Shown: positions 25,655 to 34,898 of the stretch, in pieces
Layout: each line of letters starts with the position of its first letter
How positions within the stretch are numbered: position 1 is the stretch's first letter
From: Roseomonas aerilata DSM 19363
GTDB lineage: Bacteria > Pseudomonadota > Alphaproteobacteria > Acetobacterales > Acetobacteraceae
Direction of reading: 5' to 3'
Assembly: GCF_000711725.1 (NCBI RefSeq)
Contig: NZ_JONP01000005.1
Location: 62,001-126,000, forward strand
Length of the DNA stretch: 64,000 nt
The notes under the pieces: model-generated
What the model was told of the DNA's origin: nothing
The model's input: the letters and a program-made list of their open reading frames with translations, nothing else
Databases searched by the model: none
Made by a program: the position numbers and the translations under genes

Positions 25655-27259
25655 ATGGCGGAGACCGAGGCGGCCTGGGGCCGGGTGATTCGGCTGGCAG
25701 GCGAGCCCGGCTCGGCCGCGATCCGCCCCTTGATGGCGGACCCCACCCGCGCCGCCCGCTTCACCCACCGCGCGGGCGACATCCTGGCCGATCTCTCCAA
25801 GACCTCCGTGTCCGACGCGGTGCTCGAGGCCCTGCTGGACCTCGCCCGCGCGCGGGGCGTGCTCGCCGCCCGCGACGCCATGGCGGCAGGGGAGCCGATC
25901 AACGCCACCGAGGGCCGCGCCGTGCTGCACATGGCGTTGCGCGGCCCGCCCGGCGCCTTCCGGACGGGCGGGGAGGATGCCTCGGCCGAGGTGCATGCCA
26001 CCCTCGACGCCATGCGCGCCTTCTGCGCCCGCATCCACGCGGAGGGGCGCTTCACGGACGTGCTGAGCATCGGCATCGGCGGCTCCGACCTCGGCCCGCA
26101 GATGGCCGCACGCGCCCTCTGGCGGCACGGGATGCCGATGCGCGCCCACTACCTCTCCAACGTGGACGGCCACTCCTGGGAGGCGCTGCGCCACCGGCTG
26201 GATCCGGCGCGCACCCTCGTGCTGGTGGCCAGCAAGACCTTCACCACCGCCGAGACGATGGTGAACGCCCGCCTCGTGCGGGACTGGCTGCGCGGGGCCC
26301 AAGGTGAGGCCGCGGACGCGCAGCTCGTCGCCCTCTCGACCAACCTGGAGGCCACGCGCGACTTCGGCGTGCCGGAAGGCCAGGTCTTCGGCTTCCACGA
26401 CTGGGTAGGCGGGCGCTTCTCCCTCTGGTCCGCCATCGGCCTCTCGGTCGCCCTCGCCTGCGGCTGGGAGGTCTTCGCGGACCTGCTGGCCGGCGCCCGG
26501 CGCATGGACGAGCACTTCCTCTCCGCCCCCGAGGCCGAGAACCTGCCCTTGCTGATGGCGCTGACCGAGATCTGGCACGTGGACGGCCTGAACCTCGGCA
26601 GCCGGGCGGTGCTTCCCTACGACGACCGCCTGGCCCGCTTCCCCGCTCATCTCCAGCAGGTGGAGATGGAATCCCTCGGCAAGCGCGTGACGCTGGAGGG
26701 CCTTCCCGTCCCGCGCGCCACCGGCCCCGTGGTCTTCGGGGAGCCCGGGACCAACGCCCAGCACTCCTTCATGCAGCTCCTCCACCAGGGAACCACCCCG
26801 GTGCCGGCGGACATCGTGCTGGTGGCAAGGCCCGACCACGGCTTCGAGGAGAACCACCGCCACCTCCTCGCCAACGGCCTCGCCCAGGGGGAGGCGCTGC
26901 TGCGCGGCCGGGAGGAGGCGGAGGTCCGCGCCGAGATGGTCGCGCAGGGTATGTCGCCGGCGGCCATCGAAGCCCTTCTGCCCCACCGCCTCTTCCCCGG
27001 CGACCGGCCGAGCACCACCCTCGTCCTGCCGCGGCTGGACGCGAACACCCTCGGGCAGCTCGTCGCCCTTTACGAGCACAAGGTCTTCTTCCTCGGCGCC
27101 CTCTGGGGCTTGAACGCCTTCGACCAGTGGGGGGTGGAACTGGGCAAGCAGCTTGCCGGCACCCTCCTGCCGGAACTCGCCCCCGGCGCGGCAGCGGGGC
27201 GGCACGACCCCTCCACCAGCGCCCTCATCGCGGAACTGCGCCGGCTGCGTGGGGGCTGA
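25655..27259 (+). CDS. pgi: Glucose-6-phosphate isomerase
   Basis: About 534 residues, the normal length for the bacterial enzyme that interconverts glucose-6-phosphate and fructose-6-phosphate. Signatures are SIGIGGSDLGPQMAARAL, the phosphate loop SKTFTTAETMVNA, the PGI signature 1 DWVGGRFSLWSAIGLSVAL, GTNAQHSFMQLLHQG (general-base region), and signature 2 GALWGLNAFDQWGVELGKQL near the C-terminus. The ATG at 25655 has GGGAGGCGGAAG upstream; the ATG at 25631 in the same frame would add eight residues and is an alternative. It is a single gene, divergent from lrgAB. Confidence 0.96.
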   Translation: MAETEAAWGRVIRLAGEPGSAAIRPLMADPTRAARFTHRAGDILADLSKTSVSDAVLEALLDLARARGVLAARDAMAAGEPINATEGRAVLHMALRGPPGAFRTGGEDASAEVHATLDAMRAFCARIHAEGRFTDVLSIGIGGSDLGPQMAARALWRHGMPMRAHYLSNVDGHSWEALRHRLDPARTLVLVASKTFTTAETMVNARLVRDWLRGAQGEAADAQLVALSTNLEATRDFGVPEGQVFGFHDWVGGRFSLWSAIGLSVALACGWEVFADLLAGARRMDEHFLSAPEAENLPLLMALTEIWHVDGLNLGSRAVLPYDDRLARFPAHLQQVEMESLGKRVTLEGLPVPRATGPVVFGEPGTNAQHSFMQLLHQGTTPVPADIVLVARPDHGFEENHRHLLANGLAQGEALLRGREEAEVRAEMVAQGMSPAAIEALLPHRLFPGDRPSTTLVLPRLDANTLGQLVALYEHKVFFLGALWGLNAFDQWGVELGKQLAGTLLPELAPGAAAGRHDPSTSALIAELRRLRGG

Positions 27260-27420
27260 CGAGGTCCGTGACCGCGCGCTTGTGATCCATCGTTCTGCCC
27301 ATCAGAAATATTCCGGCGTTCCTATGTTAAGGCAAAGCCCGCGCTGATCGGTCGATGACGGTTAGGCGCAGGTTTCCCAGCTCGTCCTGCGGCCGTGTCC
27401 CATCGCCACAGGAATCGCTC

Positions 27421-29400
27421 TTGCCGCCTCATCCCTTTCCGAACAGCCAGCGGACCGCCCTCTTCCGGGAGGCCGATCGACCGGCGAACGGGCGTGGCAC
27501 GGTCGGGGGCACGGGGGAGGTCACGCTCCAGCGGGTGCTGCTGGACCGCCCGGTGCCGCTGCGGCCGCTCTACTGGACCCTCGCCGCTCTTTCGCCCCTC
27601 GCGTCCTGCCCGCCGGCGCCCGAGCCGGGGCCGGTGCTGCGGATCCCCGCGGGGGCGGTGCTTGGCTTCGACACCTATTTCAATGCCTTCTTCGAGGCGA
27701 ACTGGCGCGCGCGCACCGCCCTCGGCGCGCTCTTCCTGCGCCTCGACGTGTCGGGCGCCTGCACCCTCCGCGTCACCCGCCGCACCTCCATGGGGGAGAC
27801 GCTGCTGCTGGAGCGGCGGCTGGAAGGCGGCCCGGTCCGCGTGGCCATCCCGGACGGAGCGATCAACTTCCGCCAGCACGGCCTGATCGCCTTCTCGATC
27901 GGCACGCATGAGGGCCCGGTCGAGGTCCGCGGCGGCGCCTGGGTGACGGAGGCCACCCCCCGCCCGGTCGGCCTGGCCGCCGTCTTCTGTACCTTCAACC
28001 GAGAGAACGACATCGCCGCCGTGCTGGCGGCCCTGACCTCGGACGAGGCGGTGCTCTCGCGCCTGGCCCGCATCCACGTCGTCAATCAGGGCCGCCCGGG
28101 CCTGGCGGAGCACCCAGCCATCGCGCCGATCCTGGCGCGGCACTCCGCGAAGCTGCGGATCATCGAGCAGGCGAATTTCGGCGGCGCGGGCGGCTTCGGC
28201 CGCGGCATCCTCGCCGCCATCGACGACCCCGCGGCCACCCATGCCGTGCTGCTCGACGACGACATCCGGATCGAGCCCGACAGCATGCTCCGCATGGCCG
28301 CCTTCTTCGGACTGGCCACCGACGAGACGCCGCTCGGCGGCCACATGCTGGACATGGTCCAGCCGATGCAGGTCTACGAGGCCGGCGCCGTCATCCGCGA
28401 CGCCAACTGGTCCTTCCACCCGCAGCACCACGGGCTGGACGTCAGCAATCCCAGGAATCTCACGGCGCTGGTCGCCCCGCGCGCGATCCACTTCAATGGC
28501 TGGTGGTGCCTCGGCTTCCCCCTCTCCCTCGTGGAGCGGCTGGGCATGCCGCTGCCGGTCTTCATTCGCGGCGACGACGTGGAGTTCGGCCTTCGCCTCT
28601 ACGGCGCCGGGGTGCCCGCCGTCGCGATGCCGGGCGTGGGCGTCTGGCACGAGCCCTTCTACCTCAAGCTCGGCAGCTGGCAGCTCTACTATGAGACGCG
28701 GAACATGCTGGTCGCGGCCGCCCTGCACCTCGGCACCGCGCCGCGCGGCATGGCGGTGCGGATGGCGCGCGCGCTGCTCCTCCACCTCCTCACCTTCCGC
28801 TACTACAGCGCCGCCCTCATCCTTCGCGCCATCTCGGACTTCCTGCGCGGGCCGGAGATCCTGAACAGCGCGCCGGCCGCCCTGCACGCCTCCCTCAACG
28901 CGATACGCGAGCGCTACCCGGCCGAGACGGTTCCCCGCGGGGTGGTGCTGCCGGATCACGAACCTCTGTCCCCGCCGCCCCATCGCCTCGCCTGGCTCAC
29001 GCGGCTGGCGCGCGCGCTGGCGGAGAGCACGCTGCGCCCGACCCGCCCCGGTGCGCAGCCCCGGCGCCTGGAGATGGCGGCCTTCGGATGGACCCGGCTG
29101 GGCCGGATGGACTGCCTCGCGCTCGAGACCTGGTGGGACAAGGACCTGCCCATCCTCCGCCGCTCGCGCGAGAGTTTCCGCGCCCTGGTCCGGGAGGCGA
29201 TCCCCCTCCTGCGCCGCCTGCTGCGCGAGGGGCCGGCGGTCGGCGCGCGCTGGCGAGAGGCCTTCCCGCGCCACCGCTCCGTGCCCTTCTGGCGGGACTA
29301 TCTCGGCATGCCCCCGGCCGAGCCCACGGCGGAGGAGCGCGCCGCCTTCGCGGGAAGGACCGGCCTCGCTGCGACATCCCTCGGCACCGCCGCCGAGTAG
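27421..29400 (+). CDS. GlfT2-like family 2 glycosyltransferase
   Basis: About 659 residues. The first 175 residues form a beta-rich domain (VLRIPAGAVLGFDTYFNAFF, VEVRGGAWVTEA), then a GT-A domain: VGLAAVFCTFNREND, the metal DDD in LLDDDIRIEPDSML near 277, HFNGWWCLGFP, FIRGDDVEFGLRLYGAG near 380 and WHEPFYLKLGSWQLYYETRN near 410. A helical C-terminal domain of 200 residues follows. This three-part plan is that of mycobacterial galactofuranosyltransferase GlfT2. Galactofuranose as donor is an inference. I prefer the TTG at 27421 with AGGAA six bases before it; ATG 27355 in frame would add 22 basic residues without a ribosome site. Confidence 0.8.
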   Translation: MPPHPFPNSQRTALFREADRPANGRGTVGGTGEVTLQRVLLDRPVPLRPLYWTLAALSPLASCPPAPEPGPVLRIPAGAVLGFDTYFNAFFEANWRARTALGALFLRLDVSGACTLRVTRRTSMGETLLLERRLEGGPVRVAIPDGAINFRQHGLIAFSIGTHEGPVEVRGGAWVTEATPRPVGLAAVFCTFNRENDIAAVLAALTSDEAVLSRLARIHVVNQGRPGLAEHPAIAPILARHSAKLRIIEQANFGGAGGFGRGILAAIDDPAATHAVLLDDDIRIEPDSMLRMAAFFGLATDETPLGGHMLDMVQPMQVYEAGAVIRDANWSFHPQHHGLDVSNPRNLTALVAPRAIHFNGWWCLGFPLSLVERLGMPLPVFIRGDDVEFGLRLYGAGVPAVAMPGVGVWHEPFYLKLGSWQLYYETRNMLVAAALHLGTAPRGMAVRMARALLLHLLTFRYYSAALILRAISDFLRGPEILNSAPAALHASLNAIRERYPAETVPRGVVLPDHEPLSPPPHRLAWLTRLARALAESTLRPTRPGAQPRRLEMAAFGWTRLGRMDCLALETWWDKDLPILRRSRESFRALVREAIPLLRRLLREGPAVGARWREAFPRHRSVPFWRDYLGMPPAEPTAEERAAFAGRTGLAATSLGTAAE

Positions 29401-29421
29401 CGCCGGGCGGGTTCCGATTCC

Positions 29422-31488
29422 TCAGAACCGGAAACCCAGCCCGCCATAGACGCTGCGCCCGAAGCCCGGCTCGTAGAGCGCCGAGGCCGCCGTCGCGGCC
29501 GGCGCGACCGAGGCGCTGGCGATGTATCGCCTGTCGGTCAGGTTCCGCCCCTCCACGAAGAGGGTGAGGCCGTTCTCGAGGTCGAGGGTGCCGCGCAGGC
29601 CGAGGAGCGCGTAGCCCCCCGTCCGCTGCGTGTTGGCGTTATCGGCGAAAAGCCCCTGCGGCACCCATTCCACAGTTGGCGCGAGGCTGGCGCCGGAGGG
29701 GTGGCGATAGCGCAGCTCCGCCCGCGCGAGGTGGCGCGGCACGCCCGGCAGCTTGTTGTTGCCGTAGCGAGGATCGCCGTCGAAGCGGAAATCGTTGAAG
29801 GTATAGGCGCCGCGCAGGACGAGAGCGTCGCCCGGCAGCAGGTCGCGCAGCACCGTCCAGGCGAGCGCCGCCTCCACCCCCTGGTGGAGCGTGCGCCCGG
29901 CGTTGAGCGCGAAGCTCGCCCCGTTGCCGGCGGGGTCGAAAAGCTGGATCTCGTCGCGGATGGCCGCGCGATAGGCCGCGACCTCCCATTGAAGCCCGCC
30001 CTCCCGCCCGCGCGTGCCGACCTCCGCCGTGCGTGCCCGCTGCGCCCGCAGCGAGGAGAAGCCCTGCGTCGCGAGCGGCGTCAGGTCGGAGATGGTCGGC
30101 GGCTCCGTCGTCCAGGAGAGGTTGGCGAAGGCCTGCGCCGTCGGCGTCACGTCCCAGACGGCGCCCAGGAGCGGGTTGGCGTAACGGTAGCTCGCCGAGC
30201 CGGACGCGTCGCCGTCCGAGAGGAAGCGGTCCCGGCTGGCGCGATAGGCGTCTCCGACCTGCACCCCCGCGACCAGACCGAGGGAGGGCAGCACATAGAC
30301 CGTGTTCTGGATCGTCGCCGTGTTGGTGCGCGCGCGGTCACTGCTGGAGGCGGTGAGGCGCCCCGCATGGCCGGCATTGTTGACGTAGCGGTTGCTATCC
30401 GTCGCGCCGATCCCGCTCGTGGCCGCGACGACGAGGCGGTGGCGCAGCCCCGAGGCCTCGCCCTCCAGCGTGAGGCGTGCGAAGCCGTTCACGTCGTCGC
30501 TGCGCTGGTCGATGTACTGGAAGATCGGGTGGTCCAGCTCGCGGTGCACGAAGGAGGCGCCGGCCTCCAGCACCGCGCCCGGCGCGATCCGCCAGGTGGT
30601 GCGGCTGGCAACGCGGTTGCTCTCGATGTTGCGCTGGTAGTCGTTCAGCAGGTTGGCCGCCGCCGCCGCGCGCGGGTCGGACAATGCCCGCGCCCGCGTC
30701 AGCGTGCCGGGAATGCGCTGCTCGATGTGGTTGTAGCCGTAGTACAGCCGCGTCTCGATATCCTCGTTCACCTGCCAGCCGAGATTGCCGTTGAACCGCC
30801 GGCTCTCCCCGTCGCTGTGCCGGCGGAAGCCGTCCTGGCTGAGGGTGGAGAGGCTGCCCCAGGCATCGAAGCCGCCCGCCGCGACGCCATAGGCCGCCTG
30901 GGCACGGCGATAGCCGAAGCTGCCCATCTCACCGCGGATCAGGGCACCGGGGTCGCTGCGCCCGGTCGGCGTCACGAAGTTCAGCACGCCGCCGAGGGTC
31001 GCGCTGCCGCGACCGAAGGCATTCGCGCCGCGCAGCACCTCCACATGCCCGAAGGTCAGCGGGTCCAGCTCCTGGAAGTCGCCGGAACCGTCCGCCTGGT
31101 TCAGCGGCACGCCGTCCTGGGTGAGCTGCACGCCCCGCAGGTGCGAGTTCCGCGCGAGGCCGGAGCCGCGGATCGAGAGCCGCGTGTCCTCCCCCCATTT
31201 CGGCTGGGCGAAGACACCGGGGGTGTATTCGAGCACGTCCCGGAGCGAGGTGACGCCCGCGCGGAGGCGGATTTCCTCGGCCGGCACGACGCTGACATTG
31301 CCGGGCACCGCGCGCAGCCGCTCCGCCGCCTGGGCGGCATCGGGGGAGGTGAGGGAAGGGGCGGTGCCGGTGACGGCCACCTCGGGCACGGCCACGGGCT
31401 CGCCGGTTGTCAGCGGCTGGGCAAGGGTGGCGAAGGGCAGGGGAAGGAGGGCGGCCGCGAGCAACGCGGCGCGAAGGGACGAGGGCAT
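29422..31488 (-). CDS. TonB-dependent outer-membrane receptor (FecA/siderophore type)
   Basis: A 688-residue receptor. Sec signal MPSSLRAALLAAALLPLPFA with cleavage near TLAQ, then a TonB-box-like VAVPEVAVTGTAP, the plug domain (DVLEYTPGVFAQPKWGEDTR, LSIRGSGLARNSHLRGVQL, VEVLRGANAFGRGSATLGG) to about residue 165, and a 22-strand barrel ending in a terminal Phe (GGLGFRF). The last strands include LFVEGRNLTDRRYIAS. The plug resembles FecA-like ferric-chelate receptors, but cobalamin, copper or other ligands are possible. A DUF2946 gene precedes it by 133 bp on the same strand, a pairing often seen for metal-linked receptors. I saw no riboswitch in that gap. Confidence 0.93.
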   Translation of the reverse strand: MPSSLRAALLAAALLPLPFATLAQPLTTGEPVAVPEVAVTGTAPSLTSPDAAQAAERLRAVPGNVSVVPAEEIRLRAGVTSLRDVLEYTPGVFAQPKWGEDTRLSIRGSGLARNSHLRGVQLTQDGVPLNQADGSGDFQELDPLTFGHVEVLRGANAFGRGSATLGGVLNFVTPTGRSDPGALIRGEMGSFGYRRAQAAYGVAAGGFDAWGSLSTLSQDGFRRHSDGESRRFNGNLGWQVNEDIETRLYYGYNHIEQRIPGTLTRARALSDPRAAAAANLLNDYQRNIESNRVASRTTWRIAPGAVLEAGASFVHRELDHPIFQYIDQRSDDVNGFARLTLEGEASGLRHRLVVAATSGIGATDSNRYVNNAGHAGRLTASSSDRARTNTATIQNTVYVLPSLGLVAGVQVGDAYRASRDRFLSDGDASGSASYRYANPLLGAVWDVTPTAQAFANLSWTTEPPTISDLTPLATQGFSSLRAQRARTAEVGTRGREGGLQWEVAAYRAAIRDEIQLFDPAGNGASFALNAGRTLHQGVEAALAWTVLRDLLPGDALVLRGAYTFNDFRFDGDPRYGNNKLPGVPRHLARAELRYRHPSGASLAPTVEWVPQGLFADNANTQRTGGYALLGLRGTLDLENGLTLFVEGRNLTDRRYIASASVAPAATAASALYEPGFGRSVYGGLGFRF

Positions 31489-31621
31489 GGAAGGTTCCTG
31501 ACGGGCATGGAGCAGCCGGCCCCGGAGGGGGCAGGCGGAGCCAATCCCGAGGCGACCGGCCGGGGCCGGTGCCGTCGGGGTCGCACGGACCGATCCTTTC
31601 GGAACCGGCCGGGCGTGCGGG

Positions 31622-31990
31622 TCAGGCGGTGGGCGGGGCTCTCGGCTGTTGCGGGGGCGCGCGGGGCGGGAAGGGCGGCAGCCCGGCGCGGCCGGCCGGG
31701 TGCTCGACCGCGACGGGCACGACGCGCGCGGCCGGCACCCGCGGCACCTCCGCCACGATGGCGGCCGGGCCCTGGCCCATGTCGCAGCAGTCGAGGTCGT
31801 GCGCGGCGGGAAGCGGACGGCCGTCCTCGTCCAGCAGCACCGTCCGCGTGCCGGAGGGGGTGCAGAGTTCCGTCGCTACGGCGCGGCCGAGCATCCCCAT
31901 CGCCCGCGCGTGCGGCAGCATCGCCGCCGCCCATTGCAGCAGCAGCAGTCCGGCGAGCAGGCGCGCGAGATGGCTGCGGGAGGGGCGCAT
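31622..31990 (-). CDS. DUF2946 family protein
   Basis: A 122-residue protein with an N-terminal hydrophobic segment (LARLLAGLLLLQWAAAMLP) and the DUF2946 core ELCTPSGTRTVLLDEDG, followed by a second Cys site LDCCDMGQGP and a Pro-rich tail. The Cys/Met content suggests periplasmic metal binding, often linked with copper in this family; that is inference. The start ATG at 31990 faces the mutL start across about 112 bp. The TonB-dependent receptor lies downstream on the same strand and the two are likely one operon. Confidence 0.78.
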   Translation of the reverse strand: MRPSRSHLARLLAGLLLLQWAAAMLPHARAMGMLGRAVATELCTPSGTRTVLLDEDGRPLPAAHDLDCCDMGQGPAAIVAEVPRVPAARVVPVAVEHPAGRAGLPPFPPRAPPQQPRAPPTA

Positions 31991-32102
31991 CACCGTCCGG
32001 ATAGCGGAACGGCGCGCCCCCGGCCAGATCAGCGGTTCACTCTTCCTCAACCCAGGCCGGCCATCCTTGCCCCAGCCCCGGGAAAACCCCATCCCTGGCG
32101 CT

Positions 32103-33974
32103 GTGACCTTCACCTCCCTTCTGGCGACATCCCAGGCCATTCGCCGCCTTCCCCCCACCACGGCCGACCGCATCGCCGCGGGCGAGGTGGTGGAGCGCCC
32201 CGCCGCCGCCGTGAAGGAGCTGGTGGAGAACGCGCTCGACGCCGGCGCGCGCCGCGTCACCGTCGCGCTGGAAGGTGGCGGCACCGACCGCATCCTCGTG
32301 GAGGACGACGGCGCCGGCATGTCGCCCGCCGACCTCGCGCTGTGCATCGAGCGCCACGCCACCTCGAAGCTGCCGGACGAGGCGACGCTGTTCCGCATCG
32401 CCACCCTCGGCTTCCGGGGAGAGGCGCTGCCCTCCATCGGCGCCGTCTCCCGCCTGGCCATCACCACCCGCCCGCGCGACGGCGAGGCACACGCCATCAC
32501 GGTCGAGGCCGGGCGCGTGGGCGAGGTGACGCCCGCGGCCGCCCCGCCCGGCACGCGGGTGGAGGTGCGCGACCTGTTTTTCGCCACCCCCGCGCGCCGC
32601 AAGTTCCTGAAAACGCCGGGCACCGAGGCCTCCCACGCGGTGGAGGCCGTGCGCCGCCTCGCCTTCGCCTGGCCGGAGGTCGGCTTCCGCGTCACGGTGG
32701 ACGGCCGCACCGCCCTCGACCTCCCGTCGGCCGACCGCGCCACCCGCGCCGGCGCCCTGCTGGGCCGCGACTTCGCCACCGCCGCCGTGCCGGTGGAGGG
32801 AAGCTGGCCGGACCTCGTGCTGGAGGGGCTGGCCGGCCTGCCCACCCATCACCGCGCGACGGCGGCCGAGCAGCACCTCGTGGTCAATCGCCGCCCCGTG
32901 CGCGACCCGCTGCTGCGCGCCGCCCTGCGCGTCGCCTACCGGGACGTGCTGGCCGCCGGCCGCCACCCCGTCGCCGCCCTCTTCCTCGAGATCCCGCCCG
33001 AGGCGGTGGACGTGAACGTCCACCCGATGAAGACGGAGCTGCGCTTCCGCGACGCCGCCGGCGTGCGTGGGGCGATGATCGCCTCTCTCCGCCGGGCGCT
33101 GGGCACGGGCGCGGGGGTGGGCCTGACCCGCACCGGCTGGGATTCCAGCAGCGCCGCCGCCGACCCCGCCTGGCCCAGCCGCGCCGGCCAGCCCATGCCG
33201 CAAGGGGGGGCCAGCGTCACCTGGGCGGATGGCACCGAGACCCCAACCCGCGCCCCCGGCTTCGCCGAGCCGGGCTTCGCCTTCGCCGCGCCCGCGCCGT
33301 CGCGCCCGGTGCAGCCACGCTTCGCCCTGCCGCCCGGGGGCCTCTCCGTGCCCGCCGAAGCGCCGCCCCTGCCGCCCGGCAGCGCGGCGGAGGGACCGCT
33401 CGGTCGCCCGCTCGCGCAGCTCCTCGACACCTATGTCCTCGCGGAGGCGCCCGACGGGGCCCTCATCCTCGTGGACCAGCACGCGGCGCACGAGCGACTG
33501 ACGCATGAGCGCCTCTCGGCCCAGCTCGTCGCGGGCGGGGTGCGGTCCCAGCCGCTGCTCCTGCCGGCGGTGGTGGACATGCCGGCGGCCGACGCGCTGC
33601 GCCTTGCCGGCCGGGCGGAGGACCTCGCGCGCCTCGGGTTGGAGATCGAGCCCTTCGGCCCTGGCGCCATCCTCGTCCGGGCCCTGCCGGCCTTGCTGGG
33701 CACGCCGGAGCCCGGGCCGATCCTGGCCGACATCGCCGCCGAACTCGCGGATTGGGAGGAGAGCACCGCGCTGGAGCGCCGGCTGGACGCCGCGGTCGCG
33801 CGCCTGGCCTGCCATGGCAGCGTGCGCGCCGGGCGCCGCCTCAATCCCGCGGAAATGGCGGCCCTGCTGCGGGAGATGGAGGCGACGCCGCGCGCCGCCA
33901 CCTGCTCCCACGGACGGCCCACCTTCCTGCGCCTGGGCGCGGGCGACCTCGCACGGATGTTCGGCCGGACCTGA
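32103..33974 (+). CDS. mutL: DNA mismatch repair protein MutL
   Basis: A 623-residue GHKL ATPase that links mismatch recognition by MutS to strand removal. The N-terminal ATPase has IAAGEVVERPAAAVKELVEN, DDGAGM, HATSKL and GFRGEALPSIGAVS. The C-terminal domain keeps the endonuclease motif DQHAAHERLTHE near residue 458, fitting DQHA(X)2E(X)4E, and the zinc-site CSHGRPT near the end, so this is a nicking MutL as in bacteria without MutH. The GTG start at 32103 puts the ATPase core 15 residues in; no ATG is suitably placed. Divergent from the DUF2946 gene. Confidence 0.96.
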   Translation: MTFTSLLATSQAIRRLPPTTADRIAAGEVVERPAAAVKELVENALDAGARRVTVALEGGGTDRILVEDDGAGMSPADLALCIERHATSKLPDEATLFRIATLGFRGEALPSIGAVSRLAITTRPRDGEAHAITVEAGRVGEVTPAAAPPGTRVEVRDLFFATPARRKFLKTPGTEASHAVEAVRRLAFAWPEVGFRVTVDGRTALDLPSADRATRAGALLGRDFATAAVPVEGSWPDLVLEGLAGLPTHHRATAAEQHLVVNRRPVRDPLLRAALRVAYRDVLAAGRHPVAALFLEIPPEAVDVNVHPMKTELRFRDAAGVRGAMIASLRRALGTGAGVGLTRTGWDSSSAAADPAWPSRAGQPMPQGGASVTWADGTETPTRAPGFAEPGFAFAAPAPSRPVQPRFALPPGGLSVPAEAPPLPPGSAAEGPLGRPLAQLLDTYVLAEAPDGALILVDQHAAHERLTHERLSAQLVAGGVRSQPLLLPAVVDMPAADALRLAGRAEDLARLGLEIEPFGPGAILVRALPALLGTPEPGPILADIAAELADWEESTALERRLDAAVARLACHGSVRAGRRLNPAEMAALLREMEATPRAATCSHGRPTFLRLGAGDLARMFGRT

Positions 33975-34042
33975 GCAGGCCGCGCGTCACAACCGGGAGC
34001 CGGCCCGCGGGTTACCCCAGACAATGTGGGGAGGGATGCCGG

Positions 34043-34735
34043 ATGGCCGAGAAAGCTGACGGGAGTGCCGGGCGCTCCCGATTCAGCGCGGAGACGCTCA
34101 ACAACGCTGTGCAGACGCTCGCCATCATCGGGGCTGGCGCCTGGGGCGTCTACACCTTCATCTACGAGGCCCGGATCGCCCCCAGCCTTGCGCCGCCGAG
34201 CGTCTCCGTGACGAGCACGCTGGAGCGGGTCGGCCGCAAGGACGGGCTCGTCGCCATCCGCTCGACCGTCACGCGCCGGAACGTCGGGCAGGCCGAGGTC
34301 CGCGTGCTCGGCCTCACCTACAACGTCATCGGCGTGCGGGTGCGCTTCGCGGAGGGCGGCGCCTTGCCCTCCGTCCCGCCGGAGGGCGGGGCAGTGGCCC
34401 AGGCGCGCGATTACGCGGAGGAGGAGGGCGATGTCCTGCTCCGCAACGGCGTGCTCTTCGACGGCGCGGCGGGTGGTCCCTCCGGCCTCAACCCCGGCGA
34501 GGCGGTCTCGCGCGACCTTGTCTTCTACGCGGATCCGGCGCGGTACGACTCCATCCGCTTCCTCGTCGCACTCTCCTACGCGAAGATGTCGGAGCCGCCG
34601 GTGCCGCTGGTTCTCACGCTGCGCGACGGGCGGATCGCGGCCGTGCCCGGGCCTGATTGCGGCCCGCAGCCCTCCCGCTGCCAAACCCTGGCCACAACCG
34701 ATTTCGGGACAGAGTTCTCCCTGTGGACGCCGTGA
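34043..34735 (+). CDS. Hypothetical protein with one N-terminal membrane helix
   Basis: A 230-residue protein of unknown family. After a short polar start, residues 24-42 (AVQTLAIIGAGAWGVYTFI) form a single transmembrane helix; the rest, beta-rich and carrying VSVTSTLERVGRKDGLVAIR and RNVGQAEVRVLGLTYNVIGV, is probably periplasmic. The C-terminus has two Cys in GPDCGPQPSRCQTL that could form a disulfide. The ATG at 34043 follows GGAGGGATGCC. It lies between mutL and the ion-channel gene on the same strand. Its beta content and anchor are compatible with an envelope accessory role, but nothing specific can be claimed. Confidence 0.7.
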   Translation: MAEKADGSAGRSRFSAETLNNAVQTLAIIGAGAWGVYTFIYEARIAPSLAPPSVSVTSTLERVGRKDGLVAIRSTVTRRNVGQAEVRVLGLTYNVIGVRVRFAEGGALPSVPPEGGAVAQARDYAEEEGDVLLRNGVLFDGAAGGPSGLNPGEAVSRDLVFYADPARYDSIRFLVALSYAKMSEPPVPLVLTLRDGRIAAVPGPDCGPQPSRCQTLATTDFGTEFSLWTP

Positions 34736-34898
34736 CCGCGGGGAGTCCGCCGCAGCCCGTAGGCCGCGGTTGCGGTCCTGCCCGCCCCGGCCCCAATCTC
34801 CGCGGATCTTGGGGAGGATGCCGAATGGGCCTCGTTCCGGTGATGATCCGGACCGTGGCGGGTAGCGGGCGCCGGCCCGCTGCCGCGCGGGCGATGGC

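Noticed and set aside
27260-27420. Promoter before the GT2 gene (TTGTGA at 27280, AAATAT at 27306, TATGTT at 27323)
   Set aside because: The spacings do not fit a -35/-10 pair and the matches are weak, so I did not call a promoter.
31489-31621. Possible cobalamin riboswitch before the TonB-dependent receptor
   Set aside because: The minus-strand leader is only 133 bases, GC-rich with some hairpins, and lacks a recognisable B12-box or the conserved core order.
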